Positions 42,030 through 52,880 of a DNA stretch of 64,000 nt are shown here, piece after piece. The stretch covers positions 62,001 through 126,000 of the forward strand of contig JAIVFI010000003.1 of assembly GCA_025558095.1 (NCBI GenBank), read 5' to 3'. Made by a program: the position numbers and the translations under genes. Source of the DNA: Hyaloraphidium curvatum. Taxonomy: Eukaryota > Monoblepharomycota > Hyaloraphidiomycetes > Hyaloraphidiales > Hyaloraphidiaceae. The stretch's first letter is position 1. Each line of letters starts with the position of its first letter. A model generated the notes under the pieces. That model was not told where the DNA came from, made no database searches, and saw only the letters and a list, made by a program, of their open reading frames with translations.

Positions 42030-44231
42030 ATGGCGCCCCGCGGCGCGACGCGGGTGGCCTGCTTGAGGTGCCAGGAGGCCAAAAAGACATGTGTGCCCTC
42101 GCCGGACGGCGGGCCGTGCGAGCGGTGCGCGGCAAAGGGCGGCGAGTGCGCGCCGCCCGACCCGGCGCTGCCGCGGCGGGCGAGGGAAAAGAAGCGGCGG
42201 GCCGAGCGGTGGAACGCGTGGCGCGGGGCAAAGGGCGGAAGCGCGGACGGGGAGCCGCGCGAGGAGGAGGCCGGCAAGGGGGCGCGGGCAGCCAGGGCAC
42301 CCGGGGCCGGCGCGAGGACGCCCTCGCCGGGCACGCCGGGTGACCCGTCGACGCCGTCGGACGCGTCGTCGGCGTCCTCGCCCGCCGCCCTCGTCGGTTG
42401 GAGCCGCGGGCCCGGCTCGCCGTCCGTCTCCTTCTCCTCGGCGCACGCCGCCTTACCACCCAACCCCCAAAACTCCTTCCGGTGGCCGCCGGGCCCGCCT
42501 CACCCCGGTACCCCGCAGCACGTGCCCGCTGCCGTCTCGACCGGCCCGGCGGGTGCGAATGCGCGGCTGCTGCCCGCCCTGGCCGCCTACTTCGAGTGCT
42601 ACCACGCCATGACCCCGCTCGTGCACCGCCTCTCGTTCCACGAGGCCTTCTCGGGCACAGGCTCGGTCGTGTACGGCAAGATGCCACCGCTGCCGCTCAT
42701 GTACGCCATGGCCGCAAACGGCATGCGCTACGTGGCGGACCCGGTCCTCTCCTCCGCCGAGCGGGTCCGCATGGGCCGCTTCTTCTGCGAGCGCTCCAAG
42801 GACGCGCTGCTCGCGGGTTACTTCGGCTCGGGCAACACGGGGACGACGGACCTCGAGGCTGCGCAGGTGCTCTTCCTGCTGTACATCTTCGTGACCACGG
42901 AGCAGTCCCCCGCCTCTGCGGCGGTGCTGCTCGAGCGCGGCCTCGAGGTCATCCGGCACATCCTTTCGGACCCACTGCAGCGCCTCGCCATCATGGGCGA
43001 ACGCGCGCCGCTGGACCCGGCAGACTGGCTGCGGACGGAACTGCTGATCCGGCTGTACGCAAAGTTCTCGCTGTACGAGGCCGCGGCCTCCCATCTCATG
43101 GACCGGCCCATGGGCTACGATTTCTTCGGGACCAAGCTCGTGCTCCCCGTGCACGACGGCGTCTTCAACCTGCCCGCCGCCAGGGCCTTTTTGGGCTTCC
43201 AAGGGCCGGCCGGCGCGACGGTCCCCTGGATGGTGGCCGATTTCGGCGCGGTGGCCCGCAACCCCGAGGACCCCATCGCCGCGCACCGGCTCACCACGGA
43301 CATCTTTTCCTCGGTCTTTTCCCGGCGCGCGTCGCACCTCACCGCCGTCCTCTTCCTCGCGTACCTGCGCTCCTTCCGTCAGCGCATGCGCCGCTTCGTC
43401 ACCGCCTCTGGGATCGACACCCTCGAGCTCGCGTCCCGCCCCGCTGGCTGCCCGGAGTCCGCCGCCGAGCGTGCCTACCGTCGGCAGGTCGCCCTCTTCG
43501 ACGCCATGGTCTCGGCCTCGACGGCCTGCATCCCCCCCGAGCTGGGCAAGCCCCTCGCCGCCGGCGACCCCCGCCCCCTCTACCTCGCCGCCGACGCCTA
43601 CTTCAACGGCTTCCCGCACGCGCACGCCTTCGTGTGCACCTACATCTCCCTCCGCGCCATGTCCATCGAGAGCTGGATCTCCGCCTCCGTGCCCGCCGAC
43701 CCCCCGCAGGGCTTCCTCGGCTCCCCGGCGTTCCTTTCCACCCTCGAGAGCGCCATCGTCGTCTCGGCGCTCGCCCGCGCGCAGCTCGCCGGCGAGCCGG
43801 GGCTGCGCTGGTCCCGCCCCTACAGCGCCGTGCCGCTGCTCCGCGTCGGGGGGCTGCATCTGGCCGCGGTGAAGCTGAGCGGGGGCAACGCGGGGGTGAG
43901 GCAGGGGGCGGAGGAGGACGCGAGGGCGGTGTGGAGGTGGTTGGACGTGATGGGGGAGACGCACAGGCCGCTCCGTAAGTCGCGCCGCCTCCGCAGATGG
44001 CACGTGTTTGGCTGACCCCGTTCCCTCCCTCCCCTCCCCGCAGTCCGGATGTTCGCGGACAACTTCCGCCGCATGATGGCGCTCGCCGGGGTCACCCCCT
44101 CGACGCCGCCGCGCCCGCCTGACCCGGGGGAGGAGGACGAGGAGCCGAAAGGGAACGGGTACGAGGCGCCGGGGACCTTCAGCGGGACGGTGCTGGCGGT
44201 GGAGCGGTGGACCAAGCCGTTCGTGAGGTGA
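42030..44231 (+). CDS. Zn2Cys6 fungal-specific transcription factor (paralogue 2)
   Basis: Two exons (42030-43974, 44044-44231) join in phase to give 710 residues. The zinc cluster is near the N-terminus: C11, C14, C21, C30, C33, C40 (spacing 2-6-8-2-6), with basic sequence after it (RRAREKKRRAERW). A Ser/Pro/Ala-rich linker leads to the regulatory domain: ALAAYFECYHAMTPLVHRLS, LPLMYAMAANGMRYVAD, MGRFFCERSKDALLAGYFG, ALFD then PHAHAFVCTYISLRAMS. These blocks match the factor at 34446-36675 in order and spacing, so the two are paralogues. The intron position is not conserved: here it splits the C-terminus, there the zinc cluster. The role is DNA-binding regulation; no target is evident from neighbours. 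Confidence 0.9.
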
Positions 44232-44879
44232 GGGCGGGCAAGGGGGTGGAGCTCTAGCGCGGGAGTGGGATTGTGCAGTGTGGAATGGACGAGGTGGTTC
44301 GCTCGTGATTTTTTTCCCCACCTCGCCTATTCTGGCGCCTTGTGCACACGCCGATCGACCTGAAGAAGAGCGCAAAGGAGGATGGCTAGTTGGTCAATCT
44401 CGCACCGTGCTGCATCCCTGTATCCTGGAAATACCTCCATAAATGGCAACCGCAGGAGCACGCAGGATTCATGCAAGGGCGGAAGTCGTAGGCGGCGACG
44501 GCCGATCGCGTCGCTGCCGGTGCAGAATAGCACGTCGATCGTGTAAGCTGCAGCGCTCGGGCAGTGCAGGCCTTCTCGGCACCTGCCAAAGCAATGGAAC
44601 CGCCCGAAAGCGCGGCGCCGCCGGCGTTCCGCCTGTCCGCCCTCCAATGGGCGGCGCTGTTCCCGACCGCACCCGCGGCGCCCGACGAGTCGCGGCTCCT
44701 CCCGGAGACGCCCGACGAGGCCGCCGCGCTCCGAGGATCGACGCCTCAGAAAACGAGGAGCTGGGGAACGGCACTGACGAATTCTGCTTGCCGATTATGG
44801 GTGAAGGTTAACGGGAGCTGAGGCTCTTTTGCACAACCCCCGCCGCGCTTTCACGATCAAAGCTCTTTATTTCGAAACG
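44232..44879. other. Gap before F-box copy 5
   Basis: This 648-bp stretch contains a short frame (MEPPESAAPPAFRLSALQWA, from about 44591 to 44821) with no match to anything I know and no visible splice into the next gene. It is otherwise non-coding as far as I can see. Confidence 0.4.
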
Positions 44880-46065
44880 ATGTCGCGCCCCGGAACCCGA
44901 GCCTGGCGGCGGCGTCTGCAGGCGGCGGCGGATGCGGTGCTGCCTCCCGAGCTGTTTGCGCTGGTCACCTCGCATCTCGCGCCCGGATCGCGGAGCCTCC
45001 TGGAAATGATGCTATGCTGTCGCGACGTCTACGAACTGCTCCTGCCGCACCATATGTCCCGCTTCTGCCTCGGGTGGCTTCGCACGGACCGGGCGAAGGC
45101 GACCATCGATGACATGGCACGGCGCGGCGCCCGCCCTGATCCCGGTCCGCGATCTGGTCGTACCGCACGTTGCACAATACTGGCTCGAGAGCCCACAGTT
45201 CGACACAACGATCAGACCTCTTCTGCTCCGGGGATGCACACGGCCTGGTTCTCGACTGTCACGGCTCTCGCTTTCCTTGCACGACAGGGAACTCGCGGCC
45301 TCATTTGCGACGCTTGACCTCAGCCTGCTCGACGAGCTTACTCTGATTGCACATCCGCATTTCAATCTGGGCCCTGATTTCCATTTGCCTCCGCTTCTGC
45401 ACCTGCGCCGTCTGGTTCTGAGCACGAGCTCGAACTCGTCGGGCTGTCCGGAGATCCTGCGCTGCTTCGAGTCGCGGTCACATTTCCCTGCACTCCAAAC
45501 GGCAGAGTTGGATCTTTGGTTTCATTCCGCTGCCAATGTTTCATCGATGCCGCGCTGGCTGCTCGCTCTTGCCCACTCCTGGACGGCACGCGAGACCGAC
45601 ACACTGGAGGTGCTCGCCGACGTCAAAAGCTTCACACCCAGGACGCTCCGATTCGAGGGCCATCTCTTCGACAACGAAGGCTTTGGTAGCTTCTCGCGCG
45701 TCGTGCCCAGGATGCGCGGGTTGGAGGAGCTCCTTCTGCGAAACGCCGGATCCGGCGTCTTCACGGACATAGCCCCTCCGCCTCCACCGTTTCAAGCGGT
45801 GCGAATCGGCTCGGTTGAGATTGTTGACGTGCGGGATCTGCGGGCATGGGACGTCGATCGGGCGCGCAGGAGCTGGATGAGGAATCCTCCGCTGCGATTC
45901 GTCGTCGACGATCATGTCGATTTCCACATGCACAGTCTTTCGACTGCCGCAGATGTGCGCAAGGGGCTCGAAATGGTCAGCTTCCTTCGCGAGCTGGGGA
46001 TGCTGGACGGGCCGGAGATCAGGGGCCTCACCGAACTCGAGGAGCTCGCGGCATGGGATGTCTAA
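44880..46065 (+). CDS. F-box/LRR-like family protein, copy 5 (one frame break)
   Basis: From ATG 44880 the first frame gives the F-box-like core VLPPELFALVTSHLAPGSRS, then LLEMMLCCRDVYELLLPHHM and MARRGA. Near 45,125 the protein continues in the next frame (ALIPVRDLVVPHVAQYW) through LRR-like repeats (LLDELTLIAHPHFNL, LHLRRLVLSTSS, LEELLLRNAG) to the terminal signature STAADVRKGLEMVSFLRELG and RGLTELEELAAWDV. The break is one extra base, and I find no intron with correct ends that restores phase. All family segments are present, so loss of function would be recent, or the indel is an assembly error. Confidence 0.6.
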
Positions 46066-46498
46066 GGCGTTCGGGGCGGAAGGCAGTCAGAGAAACGTCC
46101 TTGTTCTCGTAATGTCCGAGAAGGCAATGAAAAGGCAAATGGCTGCTCTCATTCAACGTCCTCGCTTGTTACATTGGATTTTCTCGACGTGTGCTACGCT
46201 GTGAATGGACTGTGGCCGCATGAGGCGGAGTGCCGCTCACGGCCCCACAGATCGTCTATCGGCCACGGGCGGATTCCCATCAACCTTACACGAGCCTTCG
46301 ATTTCTGGGCTGGGGACGATCGTGCCATATTCATCGAGCGGAGGTTTTCTGCGGCCACCGCTCCTGCTTGGGTTGCCGCCGCAGCACCGCCCGGCCCAGA
46401 CCCTCTCCCCGCTGACGATCCCCTCCGGGATCGGACGCCGACCCCCGCGGCCGCGTGCCCGCAGCCTCGCCTTTCCCCCGCCGGACGGCGCCGCGGCG
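46066..46498. other. Upstream region of the histidine kinase gene
   Basis: This 433-bp stretch is open in the kinase frame from 46205, but the translation is low-complexity without membrane or domain character, so I treat it as 5' UTR and promoter rather than an N-terminal extension. Confidence 0.4.
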
Positions 46499-49217
46499 AT
46501 GGCAGGCCCGGGCGGCGCGGCCACGCCGGGGCGCGTGGTGGCGGGCGCGCCCAAGTCGGTGTTCGACGACGTGCCGATCCTCGTGCTCCGCCTGTGCGCC
46601 ATCGTCTACGCGTCGATCGGCACCGTCGGCAGCTGGGCCGTGTGGGAGCTGACGCCGGCGCCGCGGCGGCTGCGCGCCGTGGCAATCACCTCGGCGTGCG
46701 CCGTCGCCGGGTTCTCGTACTTCGCCTTCAGGCTCGCGTACCGCCCCACGCTGCCGTCCAACGCGCTGTTCCACGTCTTTGTCTCGGTGGTGCCGTACAT
46801 CGCCTTCCTCACCGCCGTCGTCGCCGCCTCGCCGCTCTCCCTGGGGATCATCGCGGCCTACCCAGTTCCGATGGCGATAGCCGGGGTGCTGTTCGACCCT
46901 TCCGTCACCGTCTCGGCCTGGGCGTCCTCAGTGCTCGCAGTCTTCTTCACCTCGTGGGCTGAGGGCGGCACGCTCAAGGCCGCCATCTTCTGCACCACGG
47001 CCGACGCCGTGGCGCTGGCCGTGGTCGCCTGGATCACGGCCGGCAAATCGGTTCGCCACCGAGAAATCCAGGCCGAGCTGCAGGCCTCGCGCGAGGTCAC
47101 CGTGGCCGCCTTCGAGGCGTCTGTGGACGCCATCTACCTCTCGGACTCCTCCACCGGCAGGATCCTCGAGGCCAACAAGGGCTTCGAGCGGCTGTTCGGC
47201 CTGCGCCGCGAGGACGTCGTCGGCAAATGGACCTGGCAGATGCTGTGGACGGACGACGAGCAGCGCGACGCCTACGAGACGGCGCTCACCATCTCGGGCG
47301 GCCACGTCTCGTCCTTCCGCGCCGAGCACCACCGCCGCGGCGCGGGCCCCTTCTGGGGCGAATCCTCCTCCACCGCTCTCGACCTGCAGCGCGGCAAGGT
47401 GATCCTCACCACCACGCGGGACATCACGGCCCAGGCCTCATACGAGGCCATGCTGCTCCAGGCGAAGCAACTCGCCGAGGCATCCGCCAGGGCGAAATCC
47501 GAGTTCGTCTCCAACATTTCGCACGAAGTGAGGACCCCGATCAACGGCGTGCTCGGCGGCATGACTCTGCTCCTGGACACGGACCTCTCGGATGAGCAGC
47601 GGAGGCTCGGCGAGACGGTCCGATCTTCGGCCGAGTCCCTCCTCGGCCTGGTCAACGACGTCCTGGACCTCTCCAAAGTCGAGGCCGGCAAAGTCGAGCT
47701 GGAGCACCTCGATTTCGACCTCGCCGCCGTCGCCGGCGAGCTCGCCGCGGCTTTTGCCCCCCGCGCGCAGGCCAAGGGCCTCGAGTTCTCCGTCCTCCTC
47801 GCCCCCGGCACCCCCCGCAGCCTCAACGGCGACCCGGGCCGGCTGCGCCAGGTGCTCGCCAACCTGTGCTCCAACGCCGTCAAGTTCACCGAGCGCGGCC
47901 GGATCGCCGTGCGCGTGTCTGCCGCCTCCCCACCCGCGGCGGGCGCGCGCACGGTGCTGATCCGCTTCGAGGTCCGGGACACGGGGATCGGGGTACCCCC
48001 TGCTGCGCGCCCGGGGCTGTTCCGCAAGTTCCACCAGGCCGACACCTCCGTCACGCGGCGGTACGGGGGCTCCGGGCTGGGTTTGGCCATCTCGAGGGAG
48101 CTCGCGGTGCTATTTGGGGGCGAGATCGGGGTGGACAGCGAGGTCGGCGCCGGCTCGACGTTCTGGTTCACTGCGAGGATGGGGTTGGGGGAGGCGCAGG
48201 GCGCGGAGCCCGAGGGGCGGGGTGCGGCGGTGGTCCTCGAGACCGAGGCGGACCAGCTGGAGGCCATCCAGGCCGAGCTCTCGCGGCTGGGCATGGCGGT
48301 GCTCCCCGCCTCGGGCCCGGAGGAGGCCGCGGCGCTCGCTTCCCGTGCGGACGTGCGGCTGGTCCTCGCCGAGGACCGGGAACCGACCCGGCTGGGCATG
48401 CAGCTCGTCGGCAGGCTGTCGTTCGCGGGGTCGGGCAAGGACCCGCCGCTGGTGGCGCTGGTGCGGCCGGTGGCGCTGCAGGAGAAGGCACCCTCGCTGG
48501 CGGACGGCCGCCCCGCGCGCACGCTCTTCCGCCCCGCGCGCCCGCTCGACCTCCGGAGCTGCGTCGCCTCCCTCGCGGGCCCCGCGGGCGGAGGCAGGCC
48601 CAACGGCTCGCTCCCGCGCAACAAGTCGTACGAGCCCGACCCGCTGCTGGCGGAGGCGCGGGTGCTGGTGGTGGAGGACAACCCGGTGAACCAGCAGGTG
48701 GCGCTGGGGCTGCTCAAGAAGATGGGGATCCGCGCGCGGGCCGTGTCCAACGGCCGCGAAGCCGTGGACGCCGTCGCGGAGGCGGAATTCGACCTCGTGC
48801 TGATGGACGTGCAGAGTAAGTCCTGCAAAGCGGCGTCATCTGGTCGTCCGCTCACCCGCTGTCGCCGCAGTGCCGGTCATGGACGGCATCGAAGCCACCC
48901 GCGTCATCCGGCAGCTCCCGTCCCCCTCCGCCCGGCGCGTCCCCATCATCGCCATGACCGCGCACGCCCTGCAGAGCGACCGCCTGGCGTGCCTCGAGGC
49001 CGGGATGAGCGCGTATCTGACGAAGCCGATCACGTTCCCGCGGCTCAGGGAGGCGGTGGAGAACTGGGTGCTCCGCGGCGGCGGGGAGGACGGGGAGGTG
49101 CGGAGGCTGGGGAGCACCGATACGGACGTGACAGTGGCCGACCTCGCGGATCGGGTGGCGGTGGCAGAGGTTGTGGGCGATGCGGGGTCCCTGGAAGGCC
49201 TGCGCAGGAGAGTCTAG
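46499..49217 (+). CDS. Membrane hybrid histidine kinase (PAS-HisKA-HATPase-REC)
   Basis: Two exons (46499-48815, 48871-49217) join in phase to give 887 residues. Residues ~25-182 form about six membrane helices. A PAS-like domain follows (~203-312; EANKGFERLFGLRREDVVG). The dimerisation/phosphoacceptor helix has His342 (FVSNISHEVRTPING). The ATPase domain shows the N box (ANLCSNAVKF, Asn459), DTGIGVP and GGSGLGLAISRELAVLFGG. A degenerate receiver-like region may precede the C-terminal receiver (VVEDNPVNQQVA, phosphoacceptor Asp770 in MDVQMPVMDG, Lys in YLTKPI). Phosphate would pass His to Asp within the protein, then to a separate Hpt protein, as none is present here. The signal sensed is unknown; several membrane helices rather than two suggest an intramembrane sensor. 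I start at 46499, just before the first hydrophobic segment. Confidence 0.9.
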
Positions 49218-49249
49218 ATCTTGCTCAGAGAGGACGTAGATTATCTGTG

Positions 49250-49472
49250 TCAAATACCCAGCTTTGATGTATCTTCCACCTGCTAACCCGAGCCCGACGA
49301 GGGTTCGCTCGGTTCACTCGCGCCGGGGAGACACGGAGGGAGGGCCCGGTCGCTAGGTAGCGACCGTGTAGGTCGAGGTGATGGGGTCTGGCGTGATGCC
49401 AGCGGGGCGGAGTAGAGGTTGTCGCGCGCGCCGGCGCGCCCTTCCTTTCAAATACCCAGCTTTGATGTATCT
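49250..49472. repeat. 198-bp unit bounded by 25-bp exact direct repeats
   Basis: The 25-bp sequence beginning TCAAATACCCAGCTTTGATG occurs at 49250-49274 and again, identical, at 49448-49472. The flanking bases differ, so the repeat limits are exact. The sequence between is GC-rich with a small palindrome GGTCGCTA-GGTAGCGACC-type (around 49348-49368). It lies 33 bp after the histidine kinase stop. Confidence 0.9.
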
Positions 49473-49765
49473 ATGCCACGGTTTCGATCTGATTTGTCAT
49501 TGACATACATGCAGAGAGATGCCTCGGCGTCACTCGGGGCCTTTGAGCGATTTTGAGACGCCCCACTCCCCGTCTCCCTCTTCGACACCGCGCGGTTGAG
49601 GGTTGTGCCCCGCGTCCGCGATGTCGGAGCGCAGGAAGCTCCACCAGACGCACGCCGCCGACGTCTTCCACTCCCTGGAACGGACGTGGGTCGAGAGCAT
49701 TTGCTCCACCAAGAGATCTGCGACCGATTGCCCTCGCGCAGGTGACATCAGTTGCCGCCACCTAC

Positions 49766-51504
49766 ATGGCGGTCGGGACGCGGCTCAAGACGCTGGCCGT
49801 GTGGACGCGCGGGCCACCCCAAGGCTCTCATGCGTTCATGGACACCATGCAGGATCTGGATCCGGAATTCCACTCTCCGCTGCCGCTGAACGTGGACCGT
49901 GAGCGTGCGTGCCGGGTCCCGTCTGCCCCCGCCCGCGTTCCGGTGCGTTTCAGTGCTGCTGTACAGGAAATCCGTAAGGGCAACCGCTTCTCTCCACTTT
50001 TGCTTACGTCAACCTGACCCAGGATTGCCTTTCTTCCGTGTACACTCTGCGGGTCAGGATCATGGACACAGATCCTTCAATTTGGAGGTATGTTGCGCGG
50101 CAGGGCCTTTCAGAGGACACGTTCTCACCGTCGCGACAACGTCCAGGCTGATCAAGCAAGGTCCACGGATCGGCACCGCTGCATCACCTCCACTCGTTCA
50201 TTGCCGTGAGCTTTGGCTGGGCCCTGCTGTACCACCAGCAGTACAAGTTCGTCCTCCCTGACTACTTCGAGAGCTTTCACAACTTCAAGAGCACCATGGA
50301 TGCGGTCTTCACCTTCGGCTTCCCGGCCCTAGATGCCATGCACGTACGCCTCGGCCAGGCGGTCCGCGAAAAGGGCACCGTCTTCCACTACGTCTACGAC
50401 CTCGGCATCGGATGGGTGCACGAAATCGAGGTGGTGGACATCGAAAAGGTGTTCCAAGTCCGACTTCGTGCCCTTCTGCCTCGGCGGCGAGCGGGCGTGT
50501 CCGCCAGAGGATGCCGAGTCGATCCGCGCGTAGGTCTCGTTCTCCCTTTTCTGCAAGCTCGTTTACCTTAGCTGGTGCCTTTCGGCAGCTTCCATGATCT
50601 GCCCAAGATTCTGACCGATGCCTTGCACGAGAACCACGAGGAGAAGGTCAACTGGATCCCGACGGTGGCAAACGCGTCCAACAACTTTGCTCACGTCAAA
50701 TGGGTCAAGGACTACAAGTCCCGCCGGCTGACGGGTGCCGAAATCATGAAGATCGCTGACGAGATGAACCGCAAGAACGAGGAACTGTTGACGAGACAGA
50801 TGGAGCTCAACAAGGGGAGGGGGAAACGGAAGGAGGACAAGAAGCCGAGCAAAGCAGCGGGCAGCACCGCTCCCCTCTGGGATTTCGAGACGTTCGAGCC
50901 GCGCGTGAGGAACATCTTCCTGGAGGGATCCGTTGCCGTCGATCGGAAGCTCCTCCCTAACCCTTCGCCCCTCGACCTGGATCCCAAGAAGGCGCCCCTG
51001 TGCCCGATCATCGCGATGCCTGCAGGGACCGCCTTCCGGGAGCACACCCGCACGCGGGGCTTCCTCGACCGCATGGCCTTTTCCCACGACACCCTGCGGC
51101 GCTCCTTCGAAGGGGTGCCGGTGGAGCACCGCGTCGCGTTCGCCGTACAGCACATTCTCCGGGAAAAGGGGCGGATGCCCGACGCCCGGGAGATGGTGGA
51201 GATCGAGGCGCGGGCGGATCCGAAGCCGATGGAAGGCGCTCCGTTCCGGTTTCCCCAGGTTTTCTACCCGCTCGCGACCTGCTCGGGGTGCGGCAAGGCG
51301 GAAGGCCGCGTCCTCGGCGACGTGAAGGACAAGGTCGCACTCACAAAAAAGTCCGACATCGACAAGGTGACCTACGAAATCCTGGACACGAAGCTGGCCA
51401 TCTGCTCGCGCTGCCGCAAGGCGTTCTATTGCTCGTCCGATTGCCAGCGCAAGCATTGGCCGACGCACAAGCCGGATTGTGTCAAGCCGACAAAGGCTAC
51501 GTGA
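49766..51504 (+). CDS. pRiA4b ORF-3-like protein with C-terminal MYND zinc finger
   Basis: The ATG at 49766 opens a short first exon. Later coding segments give YTLRVRIMDTDPSIW, LHHLHSFIAVSFGWALLYHQ, FHYVYDLGIGWVHEIEV, FCLGGERACPPEDAES and FGSFHDLPKIL. In that order these are the hallmarks of the plasmid pRiA4b ORF-3-like domain (bacterial in origin, known in some fungi). The last exon (to 51504) ends with a MYND finger: CSGCGK...CSRCRKAFYCSSDCQRKHWPTHKPDC. MYND fingers mediate protein interactions. Exon limits at the 5' end are uncertain. Between 50,450 and 50,575 the frame changes twice around the CLGGERACPPED segment; a 10-nt GT...AG gap cannot be an intron, so an indel or pseudogenisation is possible. 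Function is unknown. Confidence 0.68.
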
Positions 51505-51552
51505 AGCGCGGTAGTTTCTCGTTCAGGTGGCCCGCTCTGGTAGCCAGCTTCG

Positions 51553-52545
51553 CTAATCGATGGCGATCAGCCCCTTGACCTTCCACGGCCACTCGGCGTC
51601 GTCCCCGTCCGGGCTCCGCTCCACCACCACGACCGCGCGCTCCGTCCTCTGGGGCGCCCCTTCCTCCGCCGGCCCGGGGTCCTCATCGGCCTTGAGCGCC
51701 AGCAGCGACTGCTTGCCGTAGTGCAGCACCAGCACGTCGAGGAACGTGTAGGGCTCCCCCGCAAACAGGATGCGGGCGCGGAGGCCGACGTCGTCGACGT
51801 CGACCAGGGGTTGCCCCACCTCGGCCTCGGTCTCGACGATGCGGGGCGCGCCGACGGCGGGGGAGTACCAGAGCGGGAGCGCGCCGCCCCTGCGTTCCAG
51901 GATGAAGGCCCCGACGCAGCCCATCATGGGCTGGATCTTGCAGTCTTCGTACTTCCTGGTCGACAGGGCCGGCTCGTCGGCCGTGGCGGCGGGGATCTTG
52001 ATGCGGTCCTTGGGGTCGCTGGCAGCGGCCTTGGCAAAGAGCTCGCTGCCGTCGGGGTAGGGGACCCCGCTGACCTTGCCCTCGTCAGTCGTGCCGCGGA
52101 AGACCATGCCCCAGTTCTTGAGCGAGTCGCGGAACTGCAACGGCACCGCCGCGACGTCGGCGTCCGAAAGGGGGGCGGCCCGTCGGGCGATCACGTAGAG
52201 TCCGCGGCCGTCGAAGAACTTGTCCCCCAGGGTCGTGATCCTCTGGAAGTCCGAGTCCAGCGCAACGGCATTGCGGCCCGCGGCGATGATTTTGCCCTGC
52301 ATGGGAGTGTGGCTCCACCCGGCGGCGGTCATCTTGGCGATGAACGCGTCGAAGGCCTTGTCGTCGGCCGAGAGCACCGGCCCGTCGGCATAGCCGGGGG
52401 CGTACTGCGGGAACAGCGCGGTCTTCGCGTACAGCGCCTTGTCGCGGGTGCTGAACGCGTGCTGGTACGCCGCGAGCACGTCGAGCGCGGCCTTCGCGGG
52501 GGCGTCGTCGGGCGGGAGCGCCGTGGGGAACGCGAGGACGTCCAT
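51553..52545 (-). CDS. SnoaL/NTF2-like N-terminal domain protein, 330 residues
   Basis: A single exon. Residues ~15-110 look like a SnoaL/NTF2 fold: ALDVLAAYQHAFSTRDKALY at the first helix, WSHTPMQGKIIAAGRNAVAL and FQRITTLGDKFFDGRGLYVI on the strands. The rest (residues ~120-330) has no family I recognise; it contains KIQPMMGCVGAFILERRGG and a second strand-rich part ending near DVLVLHYGKQSLLALKAD. SnoaL-like folds serve as cyclases, isomerases or small binding domains; no catalytic residue can be assigned. It converges on the MYND gene with 48 bp between stops. Confidence 0.6.
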   Translation of the reverse strand: MDVLAFPTALPPDDAPAKAALDVLAAYQHAFSTRDKALYAKTALFPQYAPGYADGPVLSADDKAFDAFIAKMTAAGWSHTPMQGKIIAAGRNAVALDSDFQRITTLGDKFFDGRGLYVIARRAAPLSDADVAAVPLQFRDSLKNWGMVFRGTTDEGKVSGVPYPDGSELFAKAAASDPKDRIKIPAATADEPALSTRKYEDCKIQPMMGCVGAFILERRGGALPLWYSPAVGAPRIVETEAEVGQPLVDVDDVGLRARILFAGEPYTFLDVLVLHYGKQSLLALKADEDPGPAEEGAPQRTERAVVVVERSPDGDDAEWPWKVKGLIAID

Positions 52546-52880
52546 CGTGCCCGGTGACTGGTCGACAATAGGCGATTCCCGTGGGCTCGACTCTAGAGGC
52601 CGATTGGTTTAGGGTTGTCGGCGTCGGACCCCGTCCCGCCTCCCGCTCCCCCTGCCGATCAGGGCCCATTTCTCCCCGGGAGGATTCGCCCGCAGACGAA
52701 GGACGAATTGGAATATCCCGCACGAAATGTAATGCTACCATCTCCCACTTTATCACCCTTTGCGTTGCTGTCGAAGCCTATTGATGTAGCCGCGAGTCCG
52801 CTTATTTACCCCCTCAAGTCCCGCCGGAGAAACATAAAGACAGAAACATTTAGCAATTTGATTGCTTGAACCAGCCGCAA
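52546..52880. other. Gap upstream of the SnoaL-like gene
   Basis: This 335-bp stretch becomes AT-rich around 52720-52860, unlike the coding DNA. It holds the SnoaL-like promoter and the 3' UTR of the secreted Cys-rich gene. Nothing else is seen. Confidence 0.45.

Noticed and set aside
44591-44821. Short frame starting MEPPESAAPPAFRLS as a first exon of F-box copy 5
   Set aside because: No donor joins it in phase to the family core and no other copy has such an N-terminus.
50444-50453. 10-nt GT...AG gap that would fix the MYND gene frame
   Set aside because: Far below any plausible spliceosomal intron length; reported as an anomaly instead.
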